A DNA stretch of 64,000 bases from CALIZF01 sp046292445 (GTDB taxonomy: Bacteria; Pseudomonadota; Alphaproteobacteria; Rhodobacterales; Rhodobacteraceae): positions 62,001-126,000 of the forward strand of contig JBKBQT010000004.1 in NCBI GenBank assembly GCA_046292445.1, in the 5' to 3' direction. Numbering within the stretch: position 1 is the first letter of the stretch; every line of letters begins with the position of its first letter. Of this stretch, positions 16,782 to 26,632 are shown one piece after another. A program made the position numbers and the translations under genes. The notes beneath the pieces are model-generated. The model searched no databases, was not told the DNA's origin, and saw nothing but the letters and a program-made list of their open reading frames with translations.

Positions 16782-17900
16782 ATGCAGATCGGATGCCCGA
16801 AGGAAATCAAGCCGCAGGAGTTTCGTGTCGGCATGACGCCCGGCGCGGTGCGCGAGGCGGTGGCCCATGGCCACAGCGTGATCGTCGAGGCCGGGGCCGG
16901 GGCCGGCGCGGGCTTTCCCGACGCCGACTATGTCGCGGCCGGGGCACGGATGGCGGACACGGCCGAAGAGGTCTTCGCGGCGGCCGAGCTGATCGTCAAG
17001 GTCAAGGAGCCCCAGCCGACCGAGCGCGCCCGCCTGCGCGCGGGCCAGGTGCTGTTCACCTACCTGCACCTTGCGCCCGACCCGGACCAGACGCGCGACC
17101 TGCTCGCATCGGGCGTCACCGCAATCGCCTACGAAACCGTCACCGACGACCGCGGCGGGCTGCCCCTGCTTGCGCCGATGTCCGAGGTGGCCGGCAAACT
17201 CGCACCCCAGGTCGGCGCCTGGACCTTGCAGAAGGCGAACGGCGGGCGCGGCGTCCTGATGGGCGGGGTGCCGGGCGTGCTGCCGGCAAGGGTCGCGGTG
17301 ATCGGCGGCGGCGTCGTGGGCACGCATGCCGCGCGGGTCGCGGCCGGGATGGGGGCCGAGGTCGTGGTGCTCGACCGGTCGCTGCCACGCCTGCGCCAGC
17401 TCGACGAGGCATTCGGCGCCACATTCCGCACGGCCTTTGCCAGCCGCGAGGCGACGGCGGCGGCGGTGGCCGAGGCCGACATGGTCATCGGCGCCGTCCT
17501 GATCCCCGGCGCGGCGGCGCCCAAGCTGGTCAGCCGCGCACAGCTTGCGACGATGAAGCCGGGTGCGGCCATCGTCGATGTCGCCATCGACCAGGGCGGC
17601 TGTTTCGAGACATCGCGCGCCACGACCCACCAGGACCCGATCTATGCCGTGGACGGGATCATGCACTACTGCGTCGCCAACATGCCAGGGGCGGTCGCGC
17701 GCACGGCGACCCAGGCGCTCGGCAATGCGACGCTGCCGTTCCTGCTCGCACTCGCCGACAAGGGCTGGCGGCACGCCTGCGAGGAGGATCCGCATCTTCT
17801 CGCGGGGCTGAACACCCACGCCGGGCACCTGACCTATTTCGCGGTCGGCAAGGCGCTGGGGATCGACGTGCTCTCGCCCGCGCTCGCGCTCAAGCGCTAG
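16782..17900 (+). CDS. ald: alanine dehydrogenase
   Basis: NAD-dependent oxidative deamination of L-alanine to pyruvate and ammonia. From the ATG at 16782 (MQIGCPKEIKPQEFRVGMTP, with GGGAGG upstream) the protein is 372 residues, standard for the family. Seen are the substrate-side VKVKEPQ, the NAD-binding VAVIGGGVVGTHAARVAAG, and VDVAIDQGGCFETSRATTH and the NMPGAVARTATQAL block typical of alanine dehydrogenases. It is divergent from an Lrp-type regulator and followed by two hairpins shared with convergent mscL. Confidence 0.95.
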   Translation: MQIGCPKEIKPQEFRVGMTPGAVREAVAHGHSVIVEAGAGAGAGFPDADYVAAGARMADTAEEVFAAAELIVKVKEPQPTERARLRAGQVLFTYLHLAPDPDQTRDLLASGVTAIAYETVTDDRGGLPLLAPMSEVAGKLAPQVGAWTLQKANGGRGVLMGGVPGVLPARVAVIGGGVVGTHAARVAAGMGAEVVVLDRSLPRLRQLDEAFGATFRTAFASREATAAAVAEADMVIGAVLIPGAAAPKLVSRAQLATMKPGAAIVDVAIDQGGCFETSRATTHQDPIYAVDGIMHYCVANMPGAVARTATQALGNATLPFLLALADKGWRHACEEDPHLLAGLNTHAGHLTYFAVGKALGIDVLSPALALKR

Positions 17901-17924
17901 ACGATCTTTCGGCGAAAGATCGTC
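17900..17924. terminator. hairpin between ald and mscL
   Basis: GACGATCTTTC (17900-17910) and GAAAGATCGTC (17914-17924) are perfect 11-bp arms around GGC, starting at the last base of the ald stop codon. No long T-run follows, so termination would be by a strong stem. It is the first of two stacked palindromes between convergent genes. Confidence 0.6.
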
Positions 17925-17940
17925 GTCGCCGGGACCGTAT

Positions 17941-17970
17941 CCGAAAATCCTTCGTACGAAGGATTTTCGG
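17941..17970. terminator. perfect 30-bp palindrome between ald and mscL
   Basis: The 30 bases at 17941-17970 equal their own reverse complement: left half CCGAAAATCCTTCGT, right half its complement. The palindrome is AT-richer than the flanks and sits 9 bp beyond the mscL stop codon, between convergent genes, so it could act as a bidirectional terminator. The stem carries A- and T-tracts near its outer ends. From memory, similar palindromes recur between genes in Rhodobacterales; I could not verify this. Confidence 0.6.
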
Positions 17971-17978
17971 GCGCGCGT

Positions 17979-18413
17979 TCAGGTCTGGCGCGTCTTGAGC
18001 AGATCGCGGATCTCGGCGAGCAGATCCGCCTCGCTCGGCCCGGCCGGCGGGGCCTCGGCCGCTTCCTTCCGGACGACGGCGTCCCGCGCCCGGTTCACCG
18101 CCTTGACCAGCAGGAACACCACCCAGGCGACAATGAGAAAATTGATCACCGCCATCAGGAACGCCCCGATCGCAAAGACCGCCGCGCCGGAATCGCGCGC
18201 CGCCTGCAGGCTCGCCCCGTCCGGGACATTGCCCGACAGAACGATGTAGATGTTGGAAAAATCGATCCCGCCGATGATCAGACCGATGATCGGGTTGATC
18301 AGGTCGGTGACGATCGAATTGACGATGGCCGTGAAAGCGGCCCCGATGATGATCCCGACCGCCAGGTCGAGCACATTGCCGCGCGCGATGAATGTCCGAA
18401 ATTCCTGCAACAT
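17979..18413 (-). CDS. mscL: large-conductance mechanosensitive channel
   Basis: Homopentameric inner-membrane channel that opens on osmotic downshock. Starting at the ATG at 18413 (MLQEFRTFIARGNVLDLAVG) gives 144 residues, normal for MscL. First membrane helix about 16-45 (VGIIIGAAFTAIVNSIVTDL), periplasmic loop about 50-75, second helix about 80-105 (LMAVINFLIVAWVVFLLVKA), and a charged C-terminal helix. The first helix and DLINPIIG match the family closely. Divergent from the GST gene and convergent with ald. Confidence 0.95.
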   Translation of the reverse strand: MLQEFRTFIARGNVLDLAVGIIIGAAFTAIVNSIVTDLINPIIGLIIGGIDFSNIYIVLSGNVPDGASLQAARDSGAAVFAIGAFLMAVINFLIVAWVVFLLVKAVNRARDAVVRKEAAEAPPAGPSEADLLAEIRDLLKTRQT

Positions 18414-18537
18414 GACCGTTTCCCTCGTTGTCCCAGCAAACGCGCACGACAAACGCGGCGAGGCCGCGCAGGACGGCGCGTTGTGGCCGCAGCGGATTTG
18501 TGCCCTTCTTGATGCCTGACCGCAACAGGAGGCTTGC

Positions 18538-19236
18538 ATGACGACCCTCGCCGATTTCGCGATCACCGGCCGTTGGCCTGCCCGCAACCCGAATGCGATC
18601 CAGCTCTATTCCCTCGCGACGCCGAACGGGCAGAAGGTGGCCATCGCGCTCGAGGAACTCGGGCTCGCCTATGATGCGCATCGCGTGAACATCCTCGAAG
18701 GCGACCAGTTCGACCCCGGGTTCCTCGCCATCAGCCCGAACAACAAGATCCCCGCCATCATCGACCCGGACGGGCCGGGCGGCGCGCCGCTGGCGTTGTT
18801 CGAATCCGGCGCGATCTTGATCTATCTTGCGGACAAGTCCGGGCGGCTGCTGCCGCAGGGCGCGGGCCGCTACCGGGTGCTGCAATGGCTGATGTTCCAG
18901 ATGGGCGGCATCGGCCCGATGTTCGGGCAGCTGGGGTATTTCAACAATTTCGCGGGCCGGGAGATCGAGGATCCCCGCCCGAGGGAGCGGTATCGCGCCG
19001 AGGCGGCGCGTCTGCTCAAGGTGCTCGACACCGCGCTGGCCGGGCAGGACTGGATCGCCGGCGACTATTCCATCGCCGATATCGCCATCGCGCCATGGCT
19101 CTATTGCCTGCGGGATTTCTACCAGGCGGGGGAGATCACGGGATGGAATGATCTTGCGAACGTCCCGGCCTATCTTAATCGCTTCCTTGCCCGCCCTGCG
19201 GTGCAGCGGGGGCTCGACGTGCCGCCGCGGGGGTGA
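18538..19236 (+). CDS. glutathione S-transferase, Nu class (YghU/YfcG-like)
   Basis: Cytosolic thioredoxin-fold protein of 232 residues. The N-terminal domain has IQLYSLATPNGQKVAIALEEL, where the TPNGQK segment is the glutathione-binding signature of Nu-class (Ure2p-like) enzymes that act as disulfide reductases, followed by NNKIPAI and FESGAILIYLADK. The C-terminal helical domain contains DYSIADIAIAPWLY. AGGAGG precedes the ATG at 18538. The physiological substrate is unknown. Confidence 0.88.
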   Translation: MTTLADFAITGRWPARNPNAIQLYSLATPNGQKVAIALEELGLAYDAHRVNILEGDQFDPGFLAISPNNKIPAIIDPDGPGGAPLALFESGAILIYLADKSGRLLPQGAGRYRVLQWLMFQMGGIGPMFGQLGYFNNFAGREIEDPRPRERYRAEAARLLKVLDTALAGQDWIAGDYSIADIAIAPWLYCLRDFYQAGEITGWNDLANVPAYLNRFLARPAVQRGLDVPPRG

Positions 19237-19391
19237 AGGGTCACGCGCTAGCCTGACGGGCGCGCACTGATCGGCGCGTTCCGGCAGGCCCATGGCGCGC
19301 GCAGGCTATCGGCCGACCGTCGCCCGGCGCCTGCCGCCTCGCGGCACGGCGGAAGGGCTTTGCCGTATCGTCGCCGGGGTTGCGGCGCAGC

Positions 19392-21035
19392 TCACACCAG
19401 CCGCGCCCCCTCCACCGCCGCCCGCACGAAATCGGCGAAGAGCGGGTGCGGGGCGAAGGGTTTAGATTTCAGTTCCGGATGGAACTGGACGCCGATGAAC
19501 CACGGGTGGCCCTTGACCTCGACAATTTCGGGGAGGCGGCCGTCCGGCGACATGCCGGAAAACCACAGCCCGCAGGCCTCGAGCCGCGCGCGGTAGTCGA
19601 TATCCACCTCGTAGCGGTGCCGGTGGCGTTCCTCGATCTCGAGCGTGCCATAGACCTCGGCCGCCTTCGAGCCCGGTGCAAGGCGCGCGGTATAGGCGCC
19701 GAGCCGCATCGTGCCGCCCTTGTCGTCCCCCGGGCGGCGGGCGACGACGTGATTGCCCTGCACCCATTCCTTGAGGTGATAGACGACCGGCGTGAACCGG
19801 CGCGCGCCGGCCTCGTGATCGAACTCCTCCGACCCGGCATCGGCGACCCCGGCGAGGTTGCGCGCCGCCTCGATCACCGCCATCTGCATGCCAAGACAGA
19901 TGCCGAGATAGGGCACCCCCTTCTCGCGCGCGAATTGTGCGGCCTTGATCTTGCCCTCCGTCCCCCGTTCGCCAAAGCCGCCGGGCACGAGGATCGCGTG
20001 AAACCCCTCGAGCCATGGCCCCGGATCCTCGCGCTCGAAGATCTCGGCGTCGATCCATTCCGCCTTGACGCGCACCCGGTTGGCGATGCCGCCATGGGTC
20101 AGCGCCTCGGCGATGGATTTGTAGGCATCCTCGAGCTGGGTATACTTGCCGACCACTGCGACGCGCACGGTGCCCTCGGCATTCTCGAGCCGGTCCATCA
20201 CGTCTTCCCAGCGCGCGAGGTTGGGCCGCGGCGCGGGCGCGATCCCGAAGGCATCGAGCACCGCCTGATCGAGGCCCGCGCGATGATAGGCCATCGGCGC
20301 CTCGTAGATTGAGCGGAGGTCATAGGCCGGGATCACCGCCGCCTCGCGCACGTTGCAAAAGAGCGCGATCTTGGCCCGCTCGCGGTCGGGGATGGGATGC
20401 TCGCTGCGGCACACGAGGATGTCGGGGGCGATGCCGATCGCGCGCAGTTCCTTGACCGAATGCTGCGTCGGCTTGGTCTTGAGCTCGCCCGAGGCCGCCA
20501 GATAGGGCAGCAGCGTCAGATGCATGAAGATGCACTGTCCGCGCGGGCGTTCTTGCGCGAACTGGCGGATTGCCTCGAAGAACGGCAGGCCCTCGATATC
20601 GCCGACCGTGCCGCCGATCTCGCAGAGCATGAAATCCACCCCGTCCTCGCCGATGGCGAGGAAGTCCTTGATCTCGTTGGTGACATGCGGGATCACCTGG
20701 ATCGTCTTGCCGAGGTAGTCGCCCCGCCGCTCCTTCTCGAGGACGGTGGAATAGATCCGCCCCGACGAGACCGAATCCGTCTTGCGCGCCGCAACCCCCG
20801 TGAAGCGTTCGTAATGCCCGAGGTCGAGGTCGGTTTCCGCGCCGTCGTCGGTGACGAAAACCTCGCCATGCTCGAACGGGCTCATCGTGCCGGGATCGAC
20901 ATTGAGATAGGGGTCGAGCTTGCGCAGCCGCACCGTGTAGCCGCGCGCCTGCAGCAGCGCCCCGAGCGCGGCAGAGGCGAGCCCCTTGCCGAGCGAGGAC
21001 ACGACGCCGCCAGTGATGAAGATGTAGCGCGCCAT
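19392..21035 (-). CDS. pyrG: CTP synthase
   Basis: Amination of UTP to CTP using glutamine or ammonia. Start at the ATG at 21035 (MARYIFITGGVVSSLGKGLA) gives 547 residues, standard. The N-terminal synthase domain keeps SLGKG, DPYLNVDPGTMSPF and CEIGGTVGDIEGLPF; the C-terminal class I amidotransferase has LVPGGFGERG, the Cys elbow GICLGMQMAV and the HPWFIGVQFHPEL histidine-glutamate pair. It follows secG on the same strand by 133 bp, a conserved pair in alphaproteobacteria. Confidence 0.97.
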   Translation of the reverse strand: MARYIFITGGVVSSLGKGLASAALGALLQARGYTVRLRKLDPYLNVDPGTMSPFEHGEVFVTDDGAETDLDLGHYERFTGVAARKTDSVSSGRIYSTVLEKERRGDYLGKTIQVIPHVTNEIKDFLAIGEDGVDFMLCEIGGTVGDIEGLPFFEAIRQFAQERPRGQCIFMHLTLLPYLAASGELKTKPTQHSVKELRAIGIAPDILVCRSEHPIPDRERAKIALFCNVREAAVIPAYDLRSIYEAPMAYHRAGLDQAVLDAFGIAPAPRPNLARWEDVMDRLENAEGTVRVAVVGKYTQLEDAYKSIAEALTHGGIANRVRVKAEWIDAEIFEREDPGPWLEGFHAILVPGGFGERGTEGKIKAAQFAREKGVPYLGICLGMQMAVIEAARNLAGVADAGSEEFDHEAGARRFTPVVYHLKEWVQGNHVVARRPGDDKGGTMRLGAYTARLAPGSKAAEVYGTLEIEERHRHRYEVDIDYRARLEACGLWFSGMSPDGRLPEIVEVKGHPWFIGVQFHPELKSKPFAPHPLFADFVRAAVEGARLV

Positions 21036-21168
21036 GAGGCCCCCCGCGATCTGGACGACCCACGCGGGAATCGCGGGATCACGGGGTTTGAGATATAGAC
21101 CCATCACCCGCTACGCGCAACGCAACATCCAGCCCCGTGGCCCGACGCAGCGTCAAGCGCTTGTGGCG

Positions 21169-21519
21169 TCAGTCTGCGCGCGGCGGCGTCAGCGGCGCGG
21201 CCGGCGAGACCGGCGGCAGCAGGTCCGCCGGTGCCGGAAGCGGCGCGGTCGCGGCCGGCGGCGTGCCGCCGATCTGGTCGATGACCGACACGGAAGTCGC
21301 CTTCCGCGCCGCCAGCACGGTCAGCGTCAGCGAGGTGATGATGAAGGCGATCGCAAAGACCCAGGTCAGCTTGCCCAGCGCCGTCGCGGCCGCGCGCCCC
21401 GAGACCACGCCCCCGCCGCCGCCCATGCCAAGCCCGCCACCCTCCGACCGCTGCAGCAGGACGACGCCGATCAGGCAGAGCGCAAGGATGAGGTGGACGG
21501 TGAGGACGACGTTTTCCAT
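21169..21519 (-). CDS. secG: preprotein translocase subunit SecG
   Basis: Inner-membrane accessory subunit of the SecYEG channel. The 116-residue protein has two membrane helices (about 3-21, VVLTVHLILALCLIGVVLLQ, and about 50-72) separated by the conserved glycine-rich RSEGGGLGMGGGGG loop, then a Pro/Ala-rich tail typical of alphaproteobacterial SecG. Upstream of pyrG on the same strand. Confidence 0.93.
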   Translation of the reverse strand: MENVVLTVHLILALCLIGVVLLQRSEGGGLGMGGGGGVVSGRAAATALGKLTWVFAIAFIITSLTLTVLAARKATSVSVIDQIGGTPPAATAPLPAPADLLPPVSPAAPLTPPRAD

Positions 21520-21595
21520 GACAGGCCCCGTGATTTCGGGTTACGTAGGCGCTTGGCGCCCCCCCTGCAACCCCGAACGAGCGCGAGCGCTTCCC

Positions 21596-22432
21596 ATGAT
21601 CCTTGTCACCGCCGCGGGTAGCAAGACCGGGCGGCTCGTGATCGCCGCGCTGGCCGGGCGCGGGCTGGCCTGCCGGGCCGGCGTGCGGCGCCCGGACGGG
21701 CCGGGTGCGGTGCGCCTCGACCTCGCCGATCCGGCGACATGGCCCGGTGCGCTTGACGGCGCGGCGGGCGTGTTCCTGCTGCGTCCGCCGGCGCTGGCCG
21801 CGATGGGGCGCACGCTGGTGCCGTTCGTCGATGCGGTGCGGGCGCGTGGCGCGGGGCCGATCGTGTTCCTGTCGGTCGCGGGCGCCGAAAACAACCGCCT
21901 TCTGCCGCATGCCGCGGTCGAGCGGCATCTGATCGCGGGGCCGCGCGACTGGACGTTACTTCGGCCGGGATATTTCGCGCAGAACCTCGAGGATGCCTTT
22001 CTTGCGGACATCCGCGATGCCGGGCGGATCGCACTGCCGGCCGGGGCGGGGCGGGTCGCCTTCGTCGATCTGCGCGATGTGGCCGAGGTTGCGGCGGATG
22101 CCTTCGCCGACCCCGGCCGCCATGCCGGCGCCGCCTGGACGCTGACCGGCCCGCGCGCGGTCGGGTTTGCCGAGGTCGCGCAACTGCTGTCCGAGGCGGC
22201 GGGCCGCCCGATCGCCTACCGCCGGATGACGCCCCTCGCCTATGCCGCCCATCTGGCGCGCAGCGGCATGCCTGCGATGCAGGTGCTGGTGCAGACGGTC
22301 CTGAATACCGGGCTGCGCTTCGGTCAGGCCGAGCGGGTCGATCCGGCGCTGCCGCGGCTGCTCGGCCGCCCCGCGACCGATATCGCCGACTACATCCGCG
22401 ATCACGCCGATCTGTGGCGCCGGCGATCCTAG
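21596..22432 (+). CDS. NmrA-like NAD(P)-binding protein
   Basis: Atypical short-chain dehydrogenase of 278 residues: Rossmann start MILVTAAGSKTGRLVIAALAGRG, DLADPATW, FLSVAGAENN and the LLRPGYFAQNLED segment common in NmrA/HSCARG and AgrA/YtfG quinone-reductase relatives. The classical catalytic Tyr-x-x-x-Lys is not evident, so a redox-sensing or quinone-reductase role is possible but not shown. It is divergent from secG (76 bp) and upstream of purA. Confidence 0.75.
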   Translation: MILVTAAGSKTGRLVIAALAGRGLACRAGVRRPDGPGAVRLDLADPATWPGALDGAAGVFLLRPPALAAMGRTLVPFVDAVRARGAGPIVFLSVAGAENNRLLPHAAVERHLIAGPRDWTLLRPGYFAQNLEDAFLADIRDAGRIALPAGAGRVAFVDLRDVAEVAADAFADPGRHAGAAWTLTGPRAVGFAEVAQLLSEAAGRPIAYRRMTPLAYAAHLARSGMPAMQVLVQTVLNTGLRFGQAERVDPALPRLLGRPATDIADYIRDHADLWRRRS

Positions 22433-22553
22433 AAAGGGCCAAGCGCGGCCGGGTCAGGCGGCGGCGGCACGAAACGCCGGCGCCGATTGGCCGTTTCGCC
22501 GCGCCGCCGCTGCGGCTATACGGCATCGGGTTTGCGCGCAAAGGAGGCTCGCC

Positions 22554-23843
<1,290 letters not shown>

Positions 23844-23846
23844 CCC

Positions 23847-24092
23847 ATGACGCTCAGCTACAAGGCCCGGCGGCGCTGGTCGCTCGTGATCCTGCTCGTC
23901 GGCATGCCGCTTTACATCGTGGCGGCGGTCACGCTGATGACATGGCTCGACCGGCCGCCGGTATGGCTCGAATTCCTGATCTATCTCGCGCTCGGCATCC
24001 TCTGGGCGCTGCCGTTCCGGTTCGTGTTCCGCGGCATCGGCCAGACCGATCCCGAGGCGGCCGATCGCGAAGCGAAAGACCCGGCGCGCTAG
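23847..24092 (+). CDS. DUF2842 family membrane protein
   Basis: Small alphaproteobacterial protein of 81 residues with two membrane helices (about 12-32, SLVILLVGMPLYIVAAVTL, and about 41-60, EFLIYLALGILWALPF), a YKARRR N-terminus and the GIGQTDPEA ending typical of DUF2842. Function unknown. It starts three bases after purA and probably shares its message. Confidence 0.85.
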   Translation: MTLSYKARRRWSLVILLVGMPLYIVAAVTLMTWLDRPPVWLEFLIYLALGILWALPFRFVFRGIGQTDPEAADREAKDPAR

Positions 24093-24177
24093 GCGCCGGG
24101 CCGGTTACTCGCAACCGCACAGTCAGGACCATGCGCCGGGATCGCGGGCCGCCCGGCACGGGGGGTGGGGCGCGCGC

Positions 24178-26484
24178 TCAGGTCGCCGTGGCGCGTGTCT
24201 CGGCAAGGATCCGGCTCGTCTCGGGCAGGGCGAAAAGGCCGCGCCGGGCCTTCACGATGCGCCCGTCGCGCAGCAACTGGCCAAAGGCGCGCAGGCCATC
24301 CTCGCGCTCCGGTTCTTCATCGGCACAGGTTGCCGCAAGGCGCACGACCTGCGGCCGGGTAAAGGTCTCGCGTCCCTCGAACACCACGATGTAGGCGGCG
24401 GCGGTCTCGATCAGATCCGGCAGCTGCGACACGCCGAGCCGTTCGGCGACCGCGACGAACCGGTCCGGGGCGGCGAAGATGTTCTCGTCCCCCTTGCCCG
24501 CGGCGTCGCCCTCGTCGTCGATATCGGCGGCAAGATCGCGGGTCAGCGCGAGGCTACCCGAAGTGACGCGGCGCGGCCGGATCGGCCCGGTTTCGACCTT
24601 GGCGGGGGCCGGCGCGGGCTTGTCGATGCGCTGTTCCGACACAAGCACGAGGGGCGGGATGCGCGCGCCGCTGTCGGGGCGGCGGCGGCCGGTGCCCGGC
24701 AGCGCCTCGGGCCGGCGTGGCCGCACCGCCTCGGCCAGATCGTCACGGTAGGGTTCGGTCCGGTCGCGCTCCCCCGCCCGCCCAACGCCCGCGGCCTCGT
24801 CCGCGACGGTGACGGCGACGGCCGCCTTGAGATGCGCGATCGTCGCGGCGCGGCGGCGGGTTTCGGCGCCGTCCATCTCGGTGTTGGTCTGGCGGATCAG
24901 ACGCGATACCGCCGCATCGGCGGGCGCCGCCCGCGGGCCGGCAGCCGGCTCGGCGGCAGCACCCGTCATCTCGCGCTCGACCTCGGCCAGTTCGCGGGCG
25001 AGCTCGGCCTCGGCCTCGGGCGACAGCAGCGCCTCGGGGGGCACCACGGCGGCCGGCCGCTCGATGCGGCGGACCTTGACGACACGGGCGCGCACCGGGG
25101 TGACAGGGGCCGCGCCTGCGGCCGGCACATCGGACGCCGGCACGGGGTCCGACGCCGGTGCGGCCTCGGGCGCGTCGGTCGCGTCGGTCGCCGCGACCGT
25201 GGCCGCCGGGCGGGCGTCGGCAGGTGCCTCGTCTGCCCCATGCGCATCGGCCAAGGCGGCGGGGTCGGGATCGGCTTCAAACCTCGCGGCCGGTTGCGGC
25301 GCCCCGGCAAGGCGCCCGATCATCGCCTCGAGGTCGGGATCGCCCGCCTCTGGCGCCGGGCCCGCATCCGCATTGCTCACCGCAGCCGCCGCAGGCACCG
25401 GGCCGGCCGACCCTGCGCCGGCCGCTTCATGGTCTGCTGCACGAAGATCTGCCGCGCGAAGATCCGCCATGAGCGACAGCGTGTCGATGTCGGCATCGTC
25501 CGCATCTGCCCAGTCGGAGGCGGCGGCGGGCGGGGCGAGCATGTCGGCACTGCGCCCGGGCGCGGGAGCAGCGGAGGCGCCGCCGGGTGTTGCGGCTTCG
25601 GTCCGATCCGCAACACGCGCCGCAGGCGGCGCGTCCGGCTGCGCCGCCGCCGCTTCGACGGTTTCGCGGCTGGCCAGCAGGTCGACGGCCGGCCCATCAT
25701 CCGCCGGAACGTCGGCGGCTGCATCCACGGCATGGCCGGGCGTTGCCGTCGCCGGTTCGTCGTCGTCGGGCTGCGTCGCGCCATCGCGCGGATCGTGCGG
25801 CGCGGCACCGGCTGGGACGGTGGCTTCGTCGGCGCCCTCTGGCGCCGGTGCAAGCGGCGCCGGGGGCGCCGATTCGTCCGCGGGCTGCCGTGCCTCGGCC
25901 GGCCCGACCGCCGGCTCGGCCGGAGCCGCGATATCGTCCGGCACCGCAACCTCGGCCGCCGCGCGCATTGCCGCGCCGCCCTCCGCTTCCGGCACGGCGG
26001 CGGGGTGCGGCGCGATTTCCTCGGCCTCCTCGATTTCGGCGACCGGTGTGGGCGCAACACGCGCGCGGTCCACGGCGGCGCGGATCCGGGCGAGCTTGGC
26101 CGCCACGCTGTCCTCGATCGACGGGCCGGCGGCGTTCAGGCGCGGCGCCCGGGGCGCCTCGGGCTTGGCCGGGGCGGCACGCGGCGCCGGGGCGGCGGCC
26201 GCGGGCGCTGCCGCCTGCGCCTCGGACGGGTCCGAGGCGCGCAGCAGCACCCCGCCGTCCTGCACCCGCGCCTCGACGCGGCGCTGCATCTCGCGTTCGG
26301 CGATCCGGTGGAGCATGGCGGCATCGGGCACCGGCGGCTCGGCGCCGAAATACCGATCGTCCGCCGCAAGATCCCGGAAATACTCGGCGATCGCCTTCAT
26401 CGTGTTGAACGGATCGTCGAACCCTTCGAGGGTGCACGAGAAGGTGCCGTAGGACACCGTGAGGATCTTGCTCGGACCGACCAT
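24178..26484 (-). CDS. large acidic Ala/Pro-rich protein of unknown function
   Basis: Started at the ATG at 26484 (MVGPSKILTVSYGTFSCTLE) the protein has 768 residues; a GTG at 26520 would add 12. Two ordered blocks flank a long disordered middle: an N-terminal block (about 1-75, FDDPFNTMKAIAEYFRDL, DDRYFGAEPP) and a C-terminal block (about 655-768) with QLPDLIETAAAYIVVFEG, the pattern TRPQVVRLA, and ALPETSRILAE. The middle, some 500 residues, is mostly Ala, Pro, Asp and Glu with short charged helices. There is no signal peptide or membrane helix. The ends look like a conserved alphaproteobacterial protein but I cannot name it. The opposite strand is also open here, an effect of base composition. 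Confidence 0.7.
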   Translation of the reverse strand: MVGPSKILTVSYGTFSCTLEGFDDPFNTMKAIAEYFRDLAADDRYFGAEPPVPDAAMLHRIAEREMQRRVEARVQDGGVLLRASDPSEAQAAAPAAAAPAPRAAPAKPEAPRAPRLNAAGPSIEDSVAAKLARIRAAVDRARVAPTPVAEIEEAEEIAPHPAAVPEAEGGAAMRAAAEVAVPDDIAAPAEPAVGPAEARQPADESAPPAPLAPAPEGADEATVPAGAAPHDPRDGATQPDDDEPATATPGHAVDAAADVPADDGPAVDLLASRETVEAAAAQPDAPPAARVADRTEAATPGGASAAPAPGRSADMLAPPAAASDWADADDADIDTLSLMADLRAADLRAADHEAAGAGSAGPVPAAAAVSNADAGPAPEAGDPDLEAMIGRLAGAPQPAARFEADPDPAALADAHGADEAPADARPAATVAATDATDAPEAAPASDPVPASDVPAAGAAPVTPVRARVVKVRRIERPAAVVPPEALLSPEAEAELARELAEVEREMTGAAAEPAAGPRAAPADAAVSRLIRQTNTEMDGAETRRRAATIAHLKAAVAVTVADEAAGVGRAGERDRTEPYRDDLAEAVRPRRPEALPGTGRRRPDSGARIPPLVLVSEQRIDKPAPAPAKVETGPIRPRRVTSGSLALTRDLAADIDDEGDAAGKGDENIFAAPDRFVAVAERLGVSQLPDLIETAAAYIVVFEGRETFTRPQVVRLAATCADEEPEREDGLRAFGQLLRDGRIVKARRGLFALPETSRILAETRATAT

Positions 26485-26632
26485 CGGACACACGCCTTTC
26501 GACTTCGCTGCGGGTTCCACTTTACCCCGAACGCGAACAATTCAATGCCCGGATCGCGGTCATTTGTGGGAGTGATTATGGCCCTGGAAGCGAATTATCG
26601 CCGCAATCCGCGACAAACACGAGGAGACAGGC

